Under the pieces are notes generated by a model. That model was not told where the DNA came from, ran no database searches, and saw only the letters and a program-made list of their open reading frames with translations. A DNA stretch of 64,000 nucleotides from Eremophila alpestris peregrina. Its lineage: Eukaryota > Chordata > Aves > Passeriformes > Alaudidae. A program made the position numbers and the translations under genes. The stretch lies in contig WMCF01000035.1 in assembly GCA_009792885.1 (NCBI GenBank), positions 4,402,361-4,466,360 on the forward strand, read 5' to 3'. How positions within the stretch are numbered: the first letter of the stretch is position 1; the number at the start of each line of letters is the position of its first letter. Of this stretch, positions 26,270 to 39,010 are shown in pieces.

Positions 26270-27692
26270 TGTTTTTAAAAAATCTGTAGCACAAAACCAC
26301 TGTTTCTGATGAAATACCATCTGTTTGTGCATCCTCAGTTTTCCTTTAGAACTGAAAAAGGTACTGGTAACTGTAAATGCTTGAGAGATGCTCAGGGTGT
26401 CTCAAAAATGAACCAACCTCCCATGACTAGGGTAGTGCTGAGGAAATGGAAGTGCTGTCTGCAGGTGGATCCAATTTACCATGGATCCAAGACATAGGGC
26501 CATGGAGGTTGCCCAGTCTATTCTGGATTTCAGTCTTGAAACCACAGAGGCTTGATGTATAACTCTACTCTGTCTCCTGCTCCAGAAGAGAGTTATATTT
26601 TGCTCATACAGCTGTATAAGTTGATTTGCTCTGCCTTTTTTCAGAGAAAAGTGGATTAAACCCGTAATGAATAAATCTAATTTTAAAATTACATTGTTCA
26701 TCTTCACTGCAGCAACATGTGAGATCCTTTCTGAGGTTTGCCAATCAAATGTGCAAAGACAAAACAAAATATCTGCAGCTAGGCATTCCCATTTGCAGAG
26801 TCAGAGCAATATGATCTTTGTGAAAAGTCGTATTTCAGCAAAAATTGGGTCAGCCAAAAAGCTTTTGAGTAGGTCCACAAAGTCCTTATGGCATCCAATA
26901 AAAAATAGTGGGCTTAATGATATATAGACTGATTGACTCCACTGGGCTTTTTGGTAAAGTAGCATTCATTCAAATGGATGGGGATCATTGAAAAATTACA
27001 ATTGATGTGCTACATTAATTTTAGTTTAAAAGGGAATATTACCCAACCTTAAAAACAAAATATTGCTGAATTAAAGCTACAGAAAAGCACATTAAATTCT
27101 TAGAATAGTGCTAATTTTCCAAATACTATTTTGAACGTAAATTCTGGACAAAGAAATTTAAAACAACATGCACCATTACCCAGGGAATTGTAGCTGAGAC
27201 TTTTAAATATATTTTCCTTAGCATAAGTTTTTAAAATGTAGCACTTTCTCATTCTTTTTGACTAAACCTTTTTATGCAATAGTCCCCAAGCTTGCATCTT
27301 TCTCTCCTTAGGTGTAACCCATACTCTCACACATTTATGTCACTGTGGATATGATAAAATTTGTCTCCTTATCCTGTCAGCAAGTGTTTGCAAAATGTTG
27401 CCTGTAGTCTGAAAGCTGGTGAAGTCATACAGGGTTCTTGACCTCAGCATGTTTGGGTGAGGCAGTGATTGTATTAAAAATAGGTGTTTTTGTGAGATGT
27501 GCCTGCAGTTGTCAGTTGTCCTGAGGCTGTGGGCTGGTGCAGGCTCAGCATTGCTTAGGCAGCAGCAGGAGCTATTGTTCAGGAACATGAGCTACATTAA
27601 AGCATATGGTCCATGTGCTCTTCATGTGTGCACACGTCCAGGTGCTCCTCTGTGAGTGTGGGCAGGCTTGGCACAGTGGTGCCAGCTGTGGT
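26270..27692. other. Non-coding DNA between two CR1 fragments
   Basis: AT-rich; nothing recognised. Chance reading frames on the minus strand at 26402-26767 and 27340-27588 show no family motifs. Confidence 0.6.
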
Positions 27693-27932
27693 ATCACAGA
27701 ACAGGCAGGGCTGGAAGGGACCTCTGAACAGCATCCATTGCCACCCTCCTGCCAAGGCAGGGTCACCTGCGGCAGGTGACAGAAGGATGTGCCCGGGTGG
27801 GTTTGGAATCTCTCTGGAGAGGGAGGCTCCATGATGTCCTTGGGCTGCCTGTTCCATTGCTCAATGGAAAGAAGCGCTTCCTTATGTTGAGGTGAAACTT
27901 CCAGCCGTTTTACCTGCATCTCCTGCCCAGCT
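27693..27932 (-). mobile_element. CR1 LINE fragment, minus strand
   Basis: Plus-strand text shows the reverse complement of the CR1 3' region in the expected order: ATCACAGAACAG, GGCTGGAAGGGACCTCTG, CCACCCTCCTGCCAAGGCAG, GGTCACCTGCGGCAGGTGAC, GTGGGTTTGGAATCTCTCTG, GAGGCTCCATGATGTC, GGGCTGCCTGTTCCATTGCT and the TTATGTTGAGGTGAAACTTC block. The copy is diverged, so it is old. The overlapping reading frames here belong to this repeat, not to a gene. Confidence 0.85.
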
Positions 27933-30900
27933 CTTCCCAACTTGTTTTCAATCTAAGAGACAAGACTGCTGATGAAAAACACCTGGTCCTTAAAACGTTG
28001 AAGCGTTTAAGGAAATTTTTGAGCCTGCTGTGCATCCTTAAGCGAGACATAGTCGTTAGTCCATGGTTTTTAAGATTGTTTTCTTTCAAAAGAACCAGTC
28101 AGATGGTGAGCTTGAAAGTTAGTCAGAAGTGCTGGCAAACAGTAGGTCTGTTTCTATGAATCTTGCCCTATTATATTGCTTCCCAAATTTCCATCTTCTC
28201 TTCGGCAGTAGCTGTAATCCATGTAACCAAGCATCTGATGCCTGCTGATTGTTTGCCACCTTTTGGAAGCCCTCATATGAGCAAGTATATAAGCTCATGC
28301 AGAAGGCCACACAGTGGTCAGTGCTTTCAGTGCTCTTGTCATTTTATTTTTTCTTTAGCATTAAAACGTGTATGTGATGCCAATCCTAAATATAGTGTTT
28401 GTCTAAATTGCTTCCCGCAATTGCCTTGTCTCTCAGCTTATTTTAATGCCATGCAATGTGAGAATCCCAGGAGTTCAGTCCAGCAGGTTGGGTTTTTTTC
28501 TGTTTCTTTTTGTCACGCTGACTTCACAAATTCTAGGAATTTAGCTTCAGTCTTGAGTCCTGAACCTGTTGGCAGAGGAGATTTATGAAAGCAAGAGTGC
28601 ACCCTACTGTGAGCATATTCATGGTAGCTGTGGCATAGCAAGAAATCTGGAAGTTGTAAAGGTTTGTGTGTTGTCATCTCCTTTTGGCGTGGAATGTAAC
28701 AGGTGTCATTAATGATGAAATTGGAATAGATAAGTGTATGCTATAAAACTTAAGCTTTCTTCAGTTTTTATAATAAAAAGCATCTAGCCAGAGAGCTTTT
28801 TATTCCTGATGCAGGGAAACTGTTTCATGAGAAGCATTCACAGAAAAGTCAACACACTTGAGTCACATACCAGGACTTTAAAATCCAGCTTGGTTTGTTG
28901 ATGACAGTGTTTGTGGTGTGTGGGCTGTTTAAGGCACAGGTAAAGAAAGGCAATTCTTAACAGAGTCACTCAAGTTTTTAATTTGTATTTCTGTGGTATT
29001 CAGTTGAAATCTGAACTTGTGTTTTCATTATATGTTACAGTCTTCTAGCCTGTGAGTATTGCTGCCTTGATCAGGAAAGAGGGGAAGCAGAGGAAATGAG
29101 TTTTTTTTACTGACACTTAAATTTAAAACATGAGCTCTTGATGAAATAGTGCAACAAGCACCTTTACAGAGGAGTTGAAAAATCAAAATGCCTTGATAAA
29201 GTGTGCGTGGAGATACTGTGCTGTAACAAAACCTGATGGCTTCTTTGTGATGGGAGATGCCACTGGAGGTGTTTCCAGCTCATGGACAGAGCAGAAAGCA
29301 TCAGTTTCACCATCTGAGAAAAATGTAAATGTATACACTTTGTGTTTCAATATTCTTTTTGGGTTGGGCTGCCCAGGAGCTAATTGCTGAAGGATGATAA
29401 CACTTCCTTTGACTCTGGGTCTGTCAGTTACTGTTTGTTTATACATCAAAAATGTGTGATCAGAATGACTGCTCTGGTAGGCTGAGTTCAGAGTAAATGT
29501 CAGCATCAGGGACTATCTGTGTGCATCAGTGCAAGCCAGGACTCGGTGCAGACCTCGATGTAGAAGAAACAGCTAATAATTAAAGACAGTAGGAAGTTAC
29601 CCAAAAGAGAAATTGCAGCATAGCAGCATTAGTAAAATCTTTATGTGACTGTGTGCATCAGAGATACAGAAAATTGCTTCTCTTCTGTTGGCAGTGGAGG
29701 TTGTACACATGGGGCAAAGTTTTAGCTGTTACAGTGAAAATGTTTGTAAAGTAAAGAAGGCATTGAAATAGTTATAAAATATATTAAGCAAATTCAGTCT
29801 TTAGTAATCAGAGGAGGATTGTTTTGTGCATGCACTGGCTTGGCAGTCTGTGGTGGTTTGGCATGCCCTCTAGCCAGGGACTGGGCTGGAACCCAGAAGT
29901 CCACTTACAGGAAAATAAAGCTCTTGTAAAATCCTGTAAAGGCCCCTGCTATTCCAGATTTTACTGCTGCTTTTACTAATGTTTCTTTTAGACTTCTCTG
30001 GTTCGTTCCTATCCTTGTCAATGATGCGATGTAGTCTGTGACTGTCTCAGAGCCAGTGGAGAAGAGCTGTCAGCAGTGCCCAGCACATATCATTAGTGGG
30101 CTGTCGGCCCCTTTCCAAGCCTTGTCAATACAATTCTGCCCTTCCCTTGACAACATTTATGCTTTAAGACAACAGCATAATGAGTAGCTACTGTGCAGTA
30201 ATGACTGAAAGTCCCCAAAGGAAAAGTTCTGTTTTATTTAACAGGGATGTTCACAGTTGGGATAGTGGGGGTTCTTATCTTTTCTTTTTCTTCTTTTTTT
30301 TTTTTTAATGATGGCAGATGTAATACAGATTTTTATGAAACTGTTTTAGAAGCAGTCTGCCTTGTAAGAGCATTTAAGAAAATGTATTCTGCCAGAGTGT
30401 CTTAAGGAATTAGAGATTCAAGTGAAGGTGTGTCTTAACATGTCTTGCATGTGTATGCATTAGAATGAGATAATAAAATATAAAAAAAAAAACAATAGGA
30501 TAAGAGTGTATGTTCTGCATTTTATTTCATAGATCACCTGAAATACAGTGATCTTAACCTAAAATAAAGAGATTAGACCAAAATGCTCTGTTAATTCAAG
30601 TGAAAACTTTAAATAAATCAATAAACAAATAAGCTTGCAGTTGCAGTGAGATTTCACTTCCTGGACTGAAAAACTGAACTGCAGGCTCATAGCTCCCTTG
30701 AGTGTTTGGAAAGAGAATAGCAGCTCTTAATAACAGAGCACTTTGCTGTGAGGGGTGGACATTCACGTCATTAGCATTTTTCTGGCAACTTTTCAACCAC
30801 CAGCAGCAAGAGTTTTCATTGATTGCCTCCTGCTGTAAGGCAGTAATTATACTGCTCTGTCTCTCTCTTTCATGAGCTGCAGGAATTGGAGAAAATAAGG

Positions 30901-33900
30901 GAAGCTAGAGATACTAGATATAGATAAAACACAGTTCAGGCTGAGCTATTTCCTATGTTACTACATGAGGTGTAGCAGGCCAATTTTTACACATCTGCAC
31001 TAAATACAGAAAATAGGTTTTCCAGTGCAGCAGTGGAGAATCCAAAGTAAAAATTCGATCCAGATGCTGTAAAGTCATCGACTCCCTAGAAAATGAGAAG
31101 GTATTGCATACAACTTCTCTCTGAAAATCAGATTCCTCTCGCCATGACCCAGGTGCACAGGGTCACTGGTGTTGATCAAGAACAATTAAACATTGTATAA
31201 TTATCCCAAATTGGTACTGTTACTTTTGGTGAAGGTTCTGTTAATTGTTGCAGTCCAGTGATGCTGAGGAGGAAAGAAGCTGTTTGTGAGAAATATTGGT
31301 GCTTACTTCACCTGAGCGTGTTTTCTCTCTGAAGTTGGCTTAGGCAGAGGAAATGGGTGGAAGTGTTTGTGAACTGCACTGAGCTGTCAGAAAGTGATCC
31401 CTTATGTCTGACTTCATCTATTTATAATTGACAGGAAGACTTGTGTTCATTTTGGTGATGCAGAATCAAGTGCAGCTGGAGGAAGAGAAGTGGGGAAATT
31501 TGAGCTTAGGTAGTAATGGAATGCAGGAGTTTGTGCATCTACAAATCTTTGTCATAAATCAACAGTTAATTGGTTTTCATTCATTTTCATGACTTGGGAT
31601 TGTGAAAATGTAGTACTCTATTAAGGAATCAGCACAGTGATCTAGATCTGTATCTTAATGTAGGAAATGTATTGTGATGCCGATATCCTTTTAACTAAGA
31701 TAATTAATTTAAACTTATTTGTCTTTGCCTTTAAGGATCTTTTCATCTTACCAAGTAGGCTGAACAATTTCTGCAGATAATTGTCCTGTGATTTATTTTT
31801 ATGCTTTTATGAAACAGATATATTTGGTTGTCAGCACTTTGTTCTCCAAATTGCTACTATAATGTTTACCTACTGTGTGAGCTCAGCTCTGTTAGAGTAA
31901 ATATAGGTGAATGCTAATTGAAGTGTAACAAGGGTGTAGAGCACTTGTATGTCACTACATTATTATTTGAGGATTTTATGGTTTTGATACAAGTAGTGTG
32001 TCAGTTTTAGCACAGAACAGTGAGACATCTCTGGTCTTCTCTAGCTTCTCATTATCACAACCTTTTCGTACACATAATACATAAATATATTCTAGAAGGC
32101 ACATGAGAGCATACACAGAGTTAATAAATCCTATTAAGTATTTATTGATATATTTCATGCTGTAATACAATAGAAAGTTTCTTTACCTTGCATTTCAGCT
32201 CTGTACTCCTCCAGAGCAAAATTACATCCAGGTAGTCTCAAATGATTAGGCCATACTTAAAAAAAAAGTATTTAATGACACAAAGAAGAAGTGGCAGAAT
32301 CAGGATCTGAAGAATTTTCAGAAACCCCTGCAATCTCTCACAGAAGCCTTTCATGCATATCATTTTCTGCAAGGGATAGTTTAAGTTCAACTAACACTGG
32401 TATTTAGAACAGTGAAGCATCAAAAATTTGTCTTTTTGCTAAAGTAATATAAAGCCCCAAAACAAACAACAAATCATGAGAATGCAAGAGGAAGGAAGCT
32501 TCTAGCCTTTGTGGCACCTAAAGAGGAATTTTCTCAAACTTACCTAGAGGTAGAAGCTGTGGAAGGAAAGTGTAGGCACAGGCTGACCTCGATCTGAACT
32601 CACAAGTGAAGCTTTAGTAGAGGTGCTGTCCTGTTCTCTGGTAGATCCTGAGCTGCACAGATTTTCCAGTCCTGAATTGAAACAAAAATGAAAATCCTGA
32701 CAATTCTCACAAATCAAAATTCATTTCTTTTTGATAAATCTGGGGTCTGTCTTTGATCTGGACATTTTTTATATTTATGTGCAATATGCCTGATATAGGA
32801 AACAACCTTTGATCAGATCCATCTTTCTGCTTCACCATGTCTGTCTTATTTTCCTAAGATCTTTCTCATTTTGCTGACTAGTGGAGTATTTACTACTATG
32901 TCTAATTATATATTTGTATCTTACATAATTATGTGTCACATAATACTATATTTAATACAATATCTGATATAGTATTTCTTTCTACCTAATTTTTATATTT
33001 TCATTCTAAAATTTGGGGTCATTTTCAATATGAGTGTGGGAATCTGGTGAGGAAAATCACAAGAGAGGCAATTAAGTTAAAGCAGAGCAGTTTTAACAGG
33101 TCTGGAGTATATTCCAGTTCAGGACTGTTTCTGCTTACTGTCACTTGGTAAGGACCTGTTCTCCCTTGAGGTATCATGTTCTGTAAAGCACATGTATTTC
33201 ACTGAGGCTGCTGGTACTGAAATTTATTCTGTTGTTCTCCAGCTATTGTGCTACATGTAAATGTACACAAACAGGTGACATTTAGCAATTATCCAGCCCC
33301 TAATAATTCTACAGCCACTGTAAGAAAATTCTGGTATGAATCCCTACAGTGATCTTTCCCCAGTCCACCCTAACCTAGGCTCCAGAGGGGAAGCTCTGTG
33401 AGAAAAAGGAAAAACTTTCCGTATCTGTTACAATTTCTGTAGTGATCGATTTAAAAGTGACACATCTAAAAGTGAATCACATCATGCTGCTGAGCTGTGT
33501 GAATGGCTTGCCAGTCAGTTGGGAGAAAGCCACATGTTCTCTTTGTCACTGTTGTAGTGACTCTCAAACCCATCGGAAGTTCCAGCCAGGCAGGAATGCT
33601 TCAGCCTCAACTCAGCGAGCTGGTGGCAGAATTTGGCTGAACTTGTTGGTGTAAAACCAGGAGAAGTTTTATGAGTTGTGCTTGTGCAAGAAGCAGCCTC
33701 ACCCTGGTGCCTGGCTGGGTGGCATTTAAGGCAGCTCAGGGTCCCTGTGCCACCACTGCTGTGTCCCCAGCTGGCACAGGCTGGCTCCTACCTGACCCAC
33801 CTGCTTGGTTGAGATTGAATCCAAAGTGGTGTTTCTGGCTTTGCTGTTCCATACTACTTTTCAGTCAAGAAACAGTGTTTTTCCTTAATTACAGACTTTC

Positions 33901-36900
33901 TGGTTTATGAGGGCAAGTTTATTTCCTAATTGTGTAGAGACTAGCAGGGAATTAAGTGCGCAAGTCCTTTAATTGAAAATATAAAAGTGTATTACTGGCC
34001 TTGTTCTCTGATGAATCGAACATTAGGTATATTAATACTAGTAATGGAACATAATGGCTACTTGTCAGAAGTAAAGATAATTATTTCAGGCACACAAAAC
34101 TAACCTTGACAGATAATTGCCTGTTGAAATCTGATGCTGTGCAACAAATGGAGGATTATTAACAACAGACTCCCAGGTTCATCTGTTATATCATTAAATC
34201 CTGTATGTTACATTGACAGGGCTATCATTGCATTACAAACATCTCCCTTTTCTTGAAGATGCATGTCAATTCTGGATTAAAGATTTTGATTGCCTGAGGC
34301 TGTTCTGTTCTAAGTAAATAGTTTTGTCGTCCTCCAAAATGCTGAGAAGCTCTGAGTAAATTTTGTCAGATGTGGGTTATATAGGTGTAAACTGTTTGCT
34401 TAATGACAACCAACCATCATTTCCATTTTGCTGATTTTTTTCCTTTTTTCTTTTTTAAAAAAATGAACTGGTCCTAGTGTTCTGAATTTTTTTGTATCAA
34501 GAGTGAACTTTTTGTTCAAATGCATAGTGTAACTTAAACGAAGCAATGGTCATTCAAACTTTGAATTTTGACTATGAACTCTTCAAGACACCTGCTACTT
34601 CAAAGCTGTTTGCTTGAAGTCTGTAGTTGTACCTTGAAAGATGATTACAGACATTGTTTGGGAGAATGCCTTACAGTCAAGGCTTTTATCTTCTCTATAT
34701 CTAATATCTCTATATCTATATTTATAGATAATATCTATATATCTAATAAGAATCTCTATCTAATAAAGGAAATTCCTGCTCTTCATTTTGGGATTTAAAA
34801 GTTAAACTGTATTTTCTGTCATGGAGGTTGATATTAAGAATATAATGTTGCTGCAGTCACTTCAACAGTTTTCATCAAGAGCCATCCCCAAGTGCTACTC
34901 AAGATGATAGTAGCAAGCATAAAAAGCACTAAAAACATCTAAAGTTTTGTATGGCAAATTGTGTACAGAAAAAATCAATTTGTATCAAGAAAGGCATTAT
35001 TTACCTAATCATTCATGACTGAAAAAAGCCACATGAAATATTGCCTTATTTCAAAAGGCAATCATGAAGGCTTCAAAGTACATGTAATCTCATTTCTCTG
35101 CTCTCATTTTACCTGCTTTCTCTCCCTGAACTGGAAAACTGCTGTCATAACTGTATCTATTTCCTGTAGGAGCTATTAGTTAGTAGCATTACATCCGCTT
35201 AAACGTGATCACTTTTCTCTTCTGTGTGTTACTGATATGCTGTTATCCCATAATACTGCTCATCCATCAGAGGCTTCCATGTTTCCTGTGCTGATTGTAC
35301 TATGGAGAGCTGAAGTGTCCTCTAAAAAAATGTCCAGAGTTGCCAGAATATTTTAATGATGCTGTGATTCTCCGATGTTACAGAGCACAACCTTCTTGTG
35401 GTGCATTTCAAGCTTGTAACACAAAATTTTCTCTGCTTTTAATTCCTAAGCGAAAGCATTTTTAACCATCAGTTTTGAATGTAACCATCTAAATTCCACT
35501 TCATTTAAATGGCAGATTTATTAAAAACTCCATCTGGCTTCCATAGGAAGCTTGTACAAGTCCTTGGAAATGGACTTTTTTTTTTCAGGACACAAGGAAC
35601 TGTGGCCAGGATTAGAACCTCTTCCTCCTGTAGCATACTTGCCAGATGGCAAGTTGATTGAATCTGGTTTTAACTCACTGGGGCTTAAAGGCATGAACAG
35701 AGCTCTGAGAAGTGGGTGCTACATTTCTACTTCAAAGGTCTCCTTTAAAATTAGCCCCCAAAGATTTACGTGCAGAGTGTGGTTGTGACCTGGGCAGTCT
35801 GTTGCATATCTCTCATCTCTTTCAGTGCTTTGAGTCAGTGACACAAACCACTTTACAAAATCCCAGTAATTTCACAATAGTGGGTGAATCTTGCTAAGTG
35901 GCTAAATCAAATGCTTATATAATTTTTTTTCATTTATTTTGCAGTGTTGTAAAGTCTCTTCACTTCAAATACACGTTTTCTAAGTAAAATATGGAAATTT
36001 AACATAATCACTGGTGTCACTTATAGCTGTCCTTGGGTATTGTCCTCAGTGTGGAAGTCTTCTCTGTGCTGAAAACTAACACTTTTGATGGACAGAATTT
36101 AGTTTAGTCAGTTTTAGGTTTTAATTGAGTAGAAAAAGATCAGATGTCTATTTAAATCTTTCACAGCAGCTTTTTCTAATTTCTTGAAGTGGCTTTGAAA
36201 CTTGTGAAATGCATTTGCGGCTAATTAGTGTGTAAATGCTAAATTATTTTACTAAGGAATCCTCCTCTCTTCAAAATACAAAGCCTGATTTTGCATTTCT
36301 GTTGTTTACAGAGAAATCAGATTTTTTATATTATAGTATTTTTCCCCTTTCTTTCTGACAATGGAGAAGACCCCTCCTGTGGAATGGATGCCAAAGAACT
36401 TCAGAGGGTCTGCAGCATCAATATTAACCTTTTCTTTCAAATGCAGGGCAGTCAGGATGCTGGCTCTGCTGAGATGTAGTTGTGTGCCAGGTTTTGGGCA
36501 TTTAAGTGGCCATGTCTCTCATAATTATTTATGTGCTTGGTTAAACATGAATGTACCTGCATGCAGTATGAGCCCTTGTTTGTGCAGCAAAGCATATAAA
36601 GATTAGTACACTTGTTTTAGATAAGGAAGCAAGTAAATGCAACTCAAAATACTCCATTTTTCTCCCTTTCCAGCTTCCCATGTTACTCATTGATACTGTT
36701 TATATACACACTCTTGATATGCTCCTTCTGCTGGAGGTGATTTCCTATCTCTGCAGTGGTGCTGGTTCTTGTACTGATGATGTGAGCAATACAGGAATGC
36801 TCACCCCACTCTTGGAAATAAGGAAATAACAGCTATTGCTGTGTGAGCTTCATTTGTATGCTATTTGCGAGTTGAAAGTAATTTTTCAGTCTTGAGTAGT

Positions 36901-38758
36901 GAATTTACAGTGTTGAATTTATCATGAAGAAATTTTCATTGTTTTAAAATCAAGTTTTGACACAAAATACCTCAGGGGAGTCTATTTACTTGTACAGGGA
37001 CTGGGCTTTGTATTTGGATATCACCTTACTCCTCTTGTTACTGAACCCACTTGTTAGGAGTTCTAGCAGCACATTTTCCCCAGGTTTCCTGCACTTCAAA
37101 TAAGACAGAGGGACTGAAAAAAATTATTCAAATTCAATACAAATATTCAGAAATCTTTCGTACAAAGAAGAGAGGTGATAGCATCAGAATCAAAAGTAAT
37201 AATTTTTTTTCTGGACCGGGAATGTCAAGAGTTAATGCTTTTCTAAAACTCTGAAAAAGACTCTGGTTGGCTTCTCTTTGAATTAATTCCTTTGGAACGA
37301 ATTCACCTACCATGTTACTTTACCACTTCATTCATATATTGCTAAGTATATGTACAAAAAAAATAACGGTCCTCTGAAAACCTGATGGATGTAATTGCAT
37401 CCAGGGATACAGATGATGTCATGAATCATTTCAAGGTACAATAGTTTCTGTGGTATTTCTAAATGAAATGAGAGGTCTCTTGTTTACAGTTTGTTTGTGG
37501 TGCACTCCATTCAGTAGAACAGTGTATGGATCCAATACTAATATATAAATATGTGCTATAGCCTGATGCTGTTTTGAAGATGTTTTGGCATTATATCCCT
37601 AATTTTACTGCTCTATTACCATTATTTCCAGTTGTACCTGGCTTGATTTAAGCTGGGAGAGCTTTGTTTTAGTAACATATGGAAATTGTTATTGTTTACA
37701 TTTGTTCAGCAGATGTATGAGCTTTTTATACACCTGACTTCTTATCAGTTGGATGAAATGATGCATAAGTCTGCAGTACTCAAGTATTCTGTTGGATGAG
37801 AACAAGTACTGACTGTCAGTGCCTGTAAAGTCCAAGAGTGGCAGTTCCAGTATTTCAGTCTGTGTGAGCACAGTGAGCATCACTTTGTCCCCTCCTTGCA
37901 AATCAAGCATTGCAAGAGGTGAAATTGGAAGGGAAGCACTGCTGACAGATAGAGAGGCCATTGCACAGTGACCTGGTGAGGTGAGATCAGCTGAAGGAAA
38001 CTGGCACCAAGGGGCAGTTGAGCCTACTAAATGCAAATGCTTGCAGTGCCAGAGTGGGAAATGATCAGGTCACTCACAGTCATTGTACTAAACAAGAAAT
38101 GTACTCACTTCTCAGCTTTCCCATCTGTCATTTTTTAAATACTTAAAACACTTCCAGTATTTTTTCAACAGCTCCCATTTTCTACCAAAAGTATCATGTT
38201 GGCCTGTTTAGAAAGCAGAGGAGCCAAAAAGGCTCTGTAAGAGGGATTTTGTGTAAACTGAAGAAAAGTGTTCAAGCCACTGATAAATTTTTGTGTTTTC
38301 TCTCAGCAGAGGGCATGTTTAAAGACTTCTAAAATGTGTGATTTCATCAAATGTTTTTTCCCTTCTTTGAATATTGTCTGTGAGGTGATGGAATTACAAC
38401 TGAGAGCACCAGATACGAACTCTAAGTAAAATTTGGCAAACAGAGCTTCCTTAAGTGTTCATCTTAAACTGAGCCTTGTCTACAGCAAAGCAGTTTTGCT
38501 TTCAAAAAGCAGAAAATTTTGTAATTGAACATAAATGATAGGCCATATTTTGGTGGCTGTGTCCTTGGCTTCAGTGAAGTCAAACTATATTTATTTACAC
38601 CAGATGAGGATCTGCCTTTTTCCACATCTGTTTTTTAATGCTTCTTCACTTCTTAGGGAATGAAACCTTTGTTTCTTGGGAAACACATCTATTAAGAAAA
38701 TACCAGTGCAAAAATGATTTAACTGGGCCTGTCTCCTCTCGTGTGCCTTGCTTTGCAG
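27933..38758. other. Non-coding DNA: RET intron 1, part next to exon 2
   Basis: AT-rich sequence directly upstream of the exon 2 acceptor, so at least its right end is RET intron 1. It holds T runs (near 30290-30306), an AT-rich stretch (32880-33000) and a TATCTA-rich microsatellite (34692-34764). No exon, RNA gene or CpG island was seen. Confidence 0.75.
34692..34764. repeat. TATCTA/TATATC-rich microsatellite
   Basis: Imperfect repeats of CTATATCTA and AATATCTATA, with an internal self-complementary TATAGATA segment. Low complexity, non-coding. Confidence 0.85.
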
Positions 38759-39010
38759 TGGCCTTGGGTCTGTACTTCCCCAGGAAGGAGTACCTGGAGA
38801 ATGTGTACATTGACGAGCCGGCGGGAACGCCGCTTCTGCGCATCCACGCCTTGAAGGACTCACATGAGGATGTGGCCCACTTCCATCTGTGCCAGAACCT
38901 CATCATTTCCCGAGCAAGATCACATGAAAATAATTGGTTCCAAATCAGAGAAAAAACAGGACTTCTCTACCTCAGCAGAAGCCTGGACAGAGAGGACTTT
39001 AACATGCTGT
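38759..39010 (+). CDS. RET: RET exon 2: cadherin-like domain 1, first part
   Basis: 252 nt, entered in phase 1 after a pyrimidine-rich tract ending TTTGCAG. The donor is CTGT|GTAAGT. It encodes the mature N-terminus ([19 protein letters not shown]...) through the HENNW and [13 protein letters not shown] motifs, equivalent to human residues 25-113. The exon is four codons shorter than human. The residue at human Cys87 is Gln (38941-38943). A Cys sits at human Gly69 (38890-38892). The frame stays open upstream into the intron to an ATG at 38638, which I regard as chance. Confidence 0.95.

Noticed and set aside
29849..29900. TGTGGTGGTTTGGCATGCC, which resembles an avian LTR end
   Set aside because: No matching second end, target duplication or internal LTR signals were found nearby.
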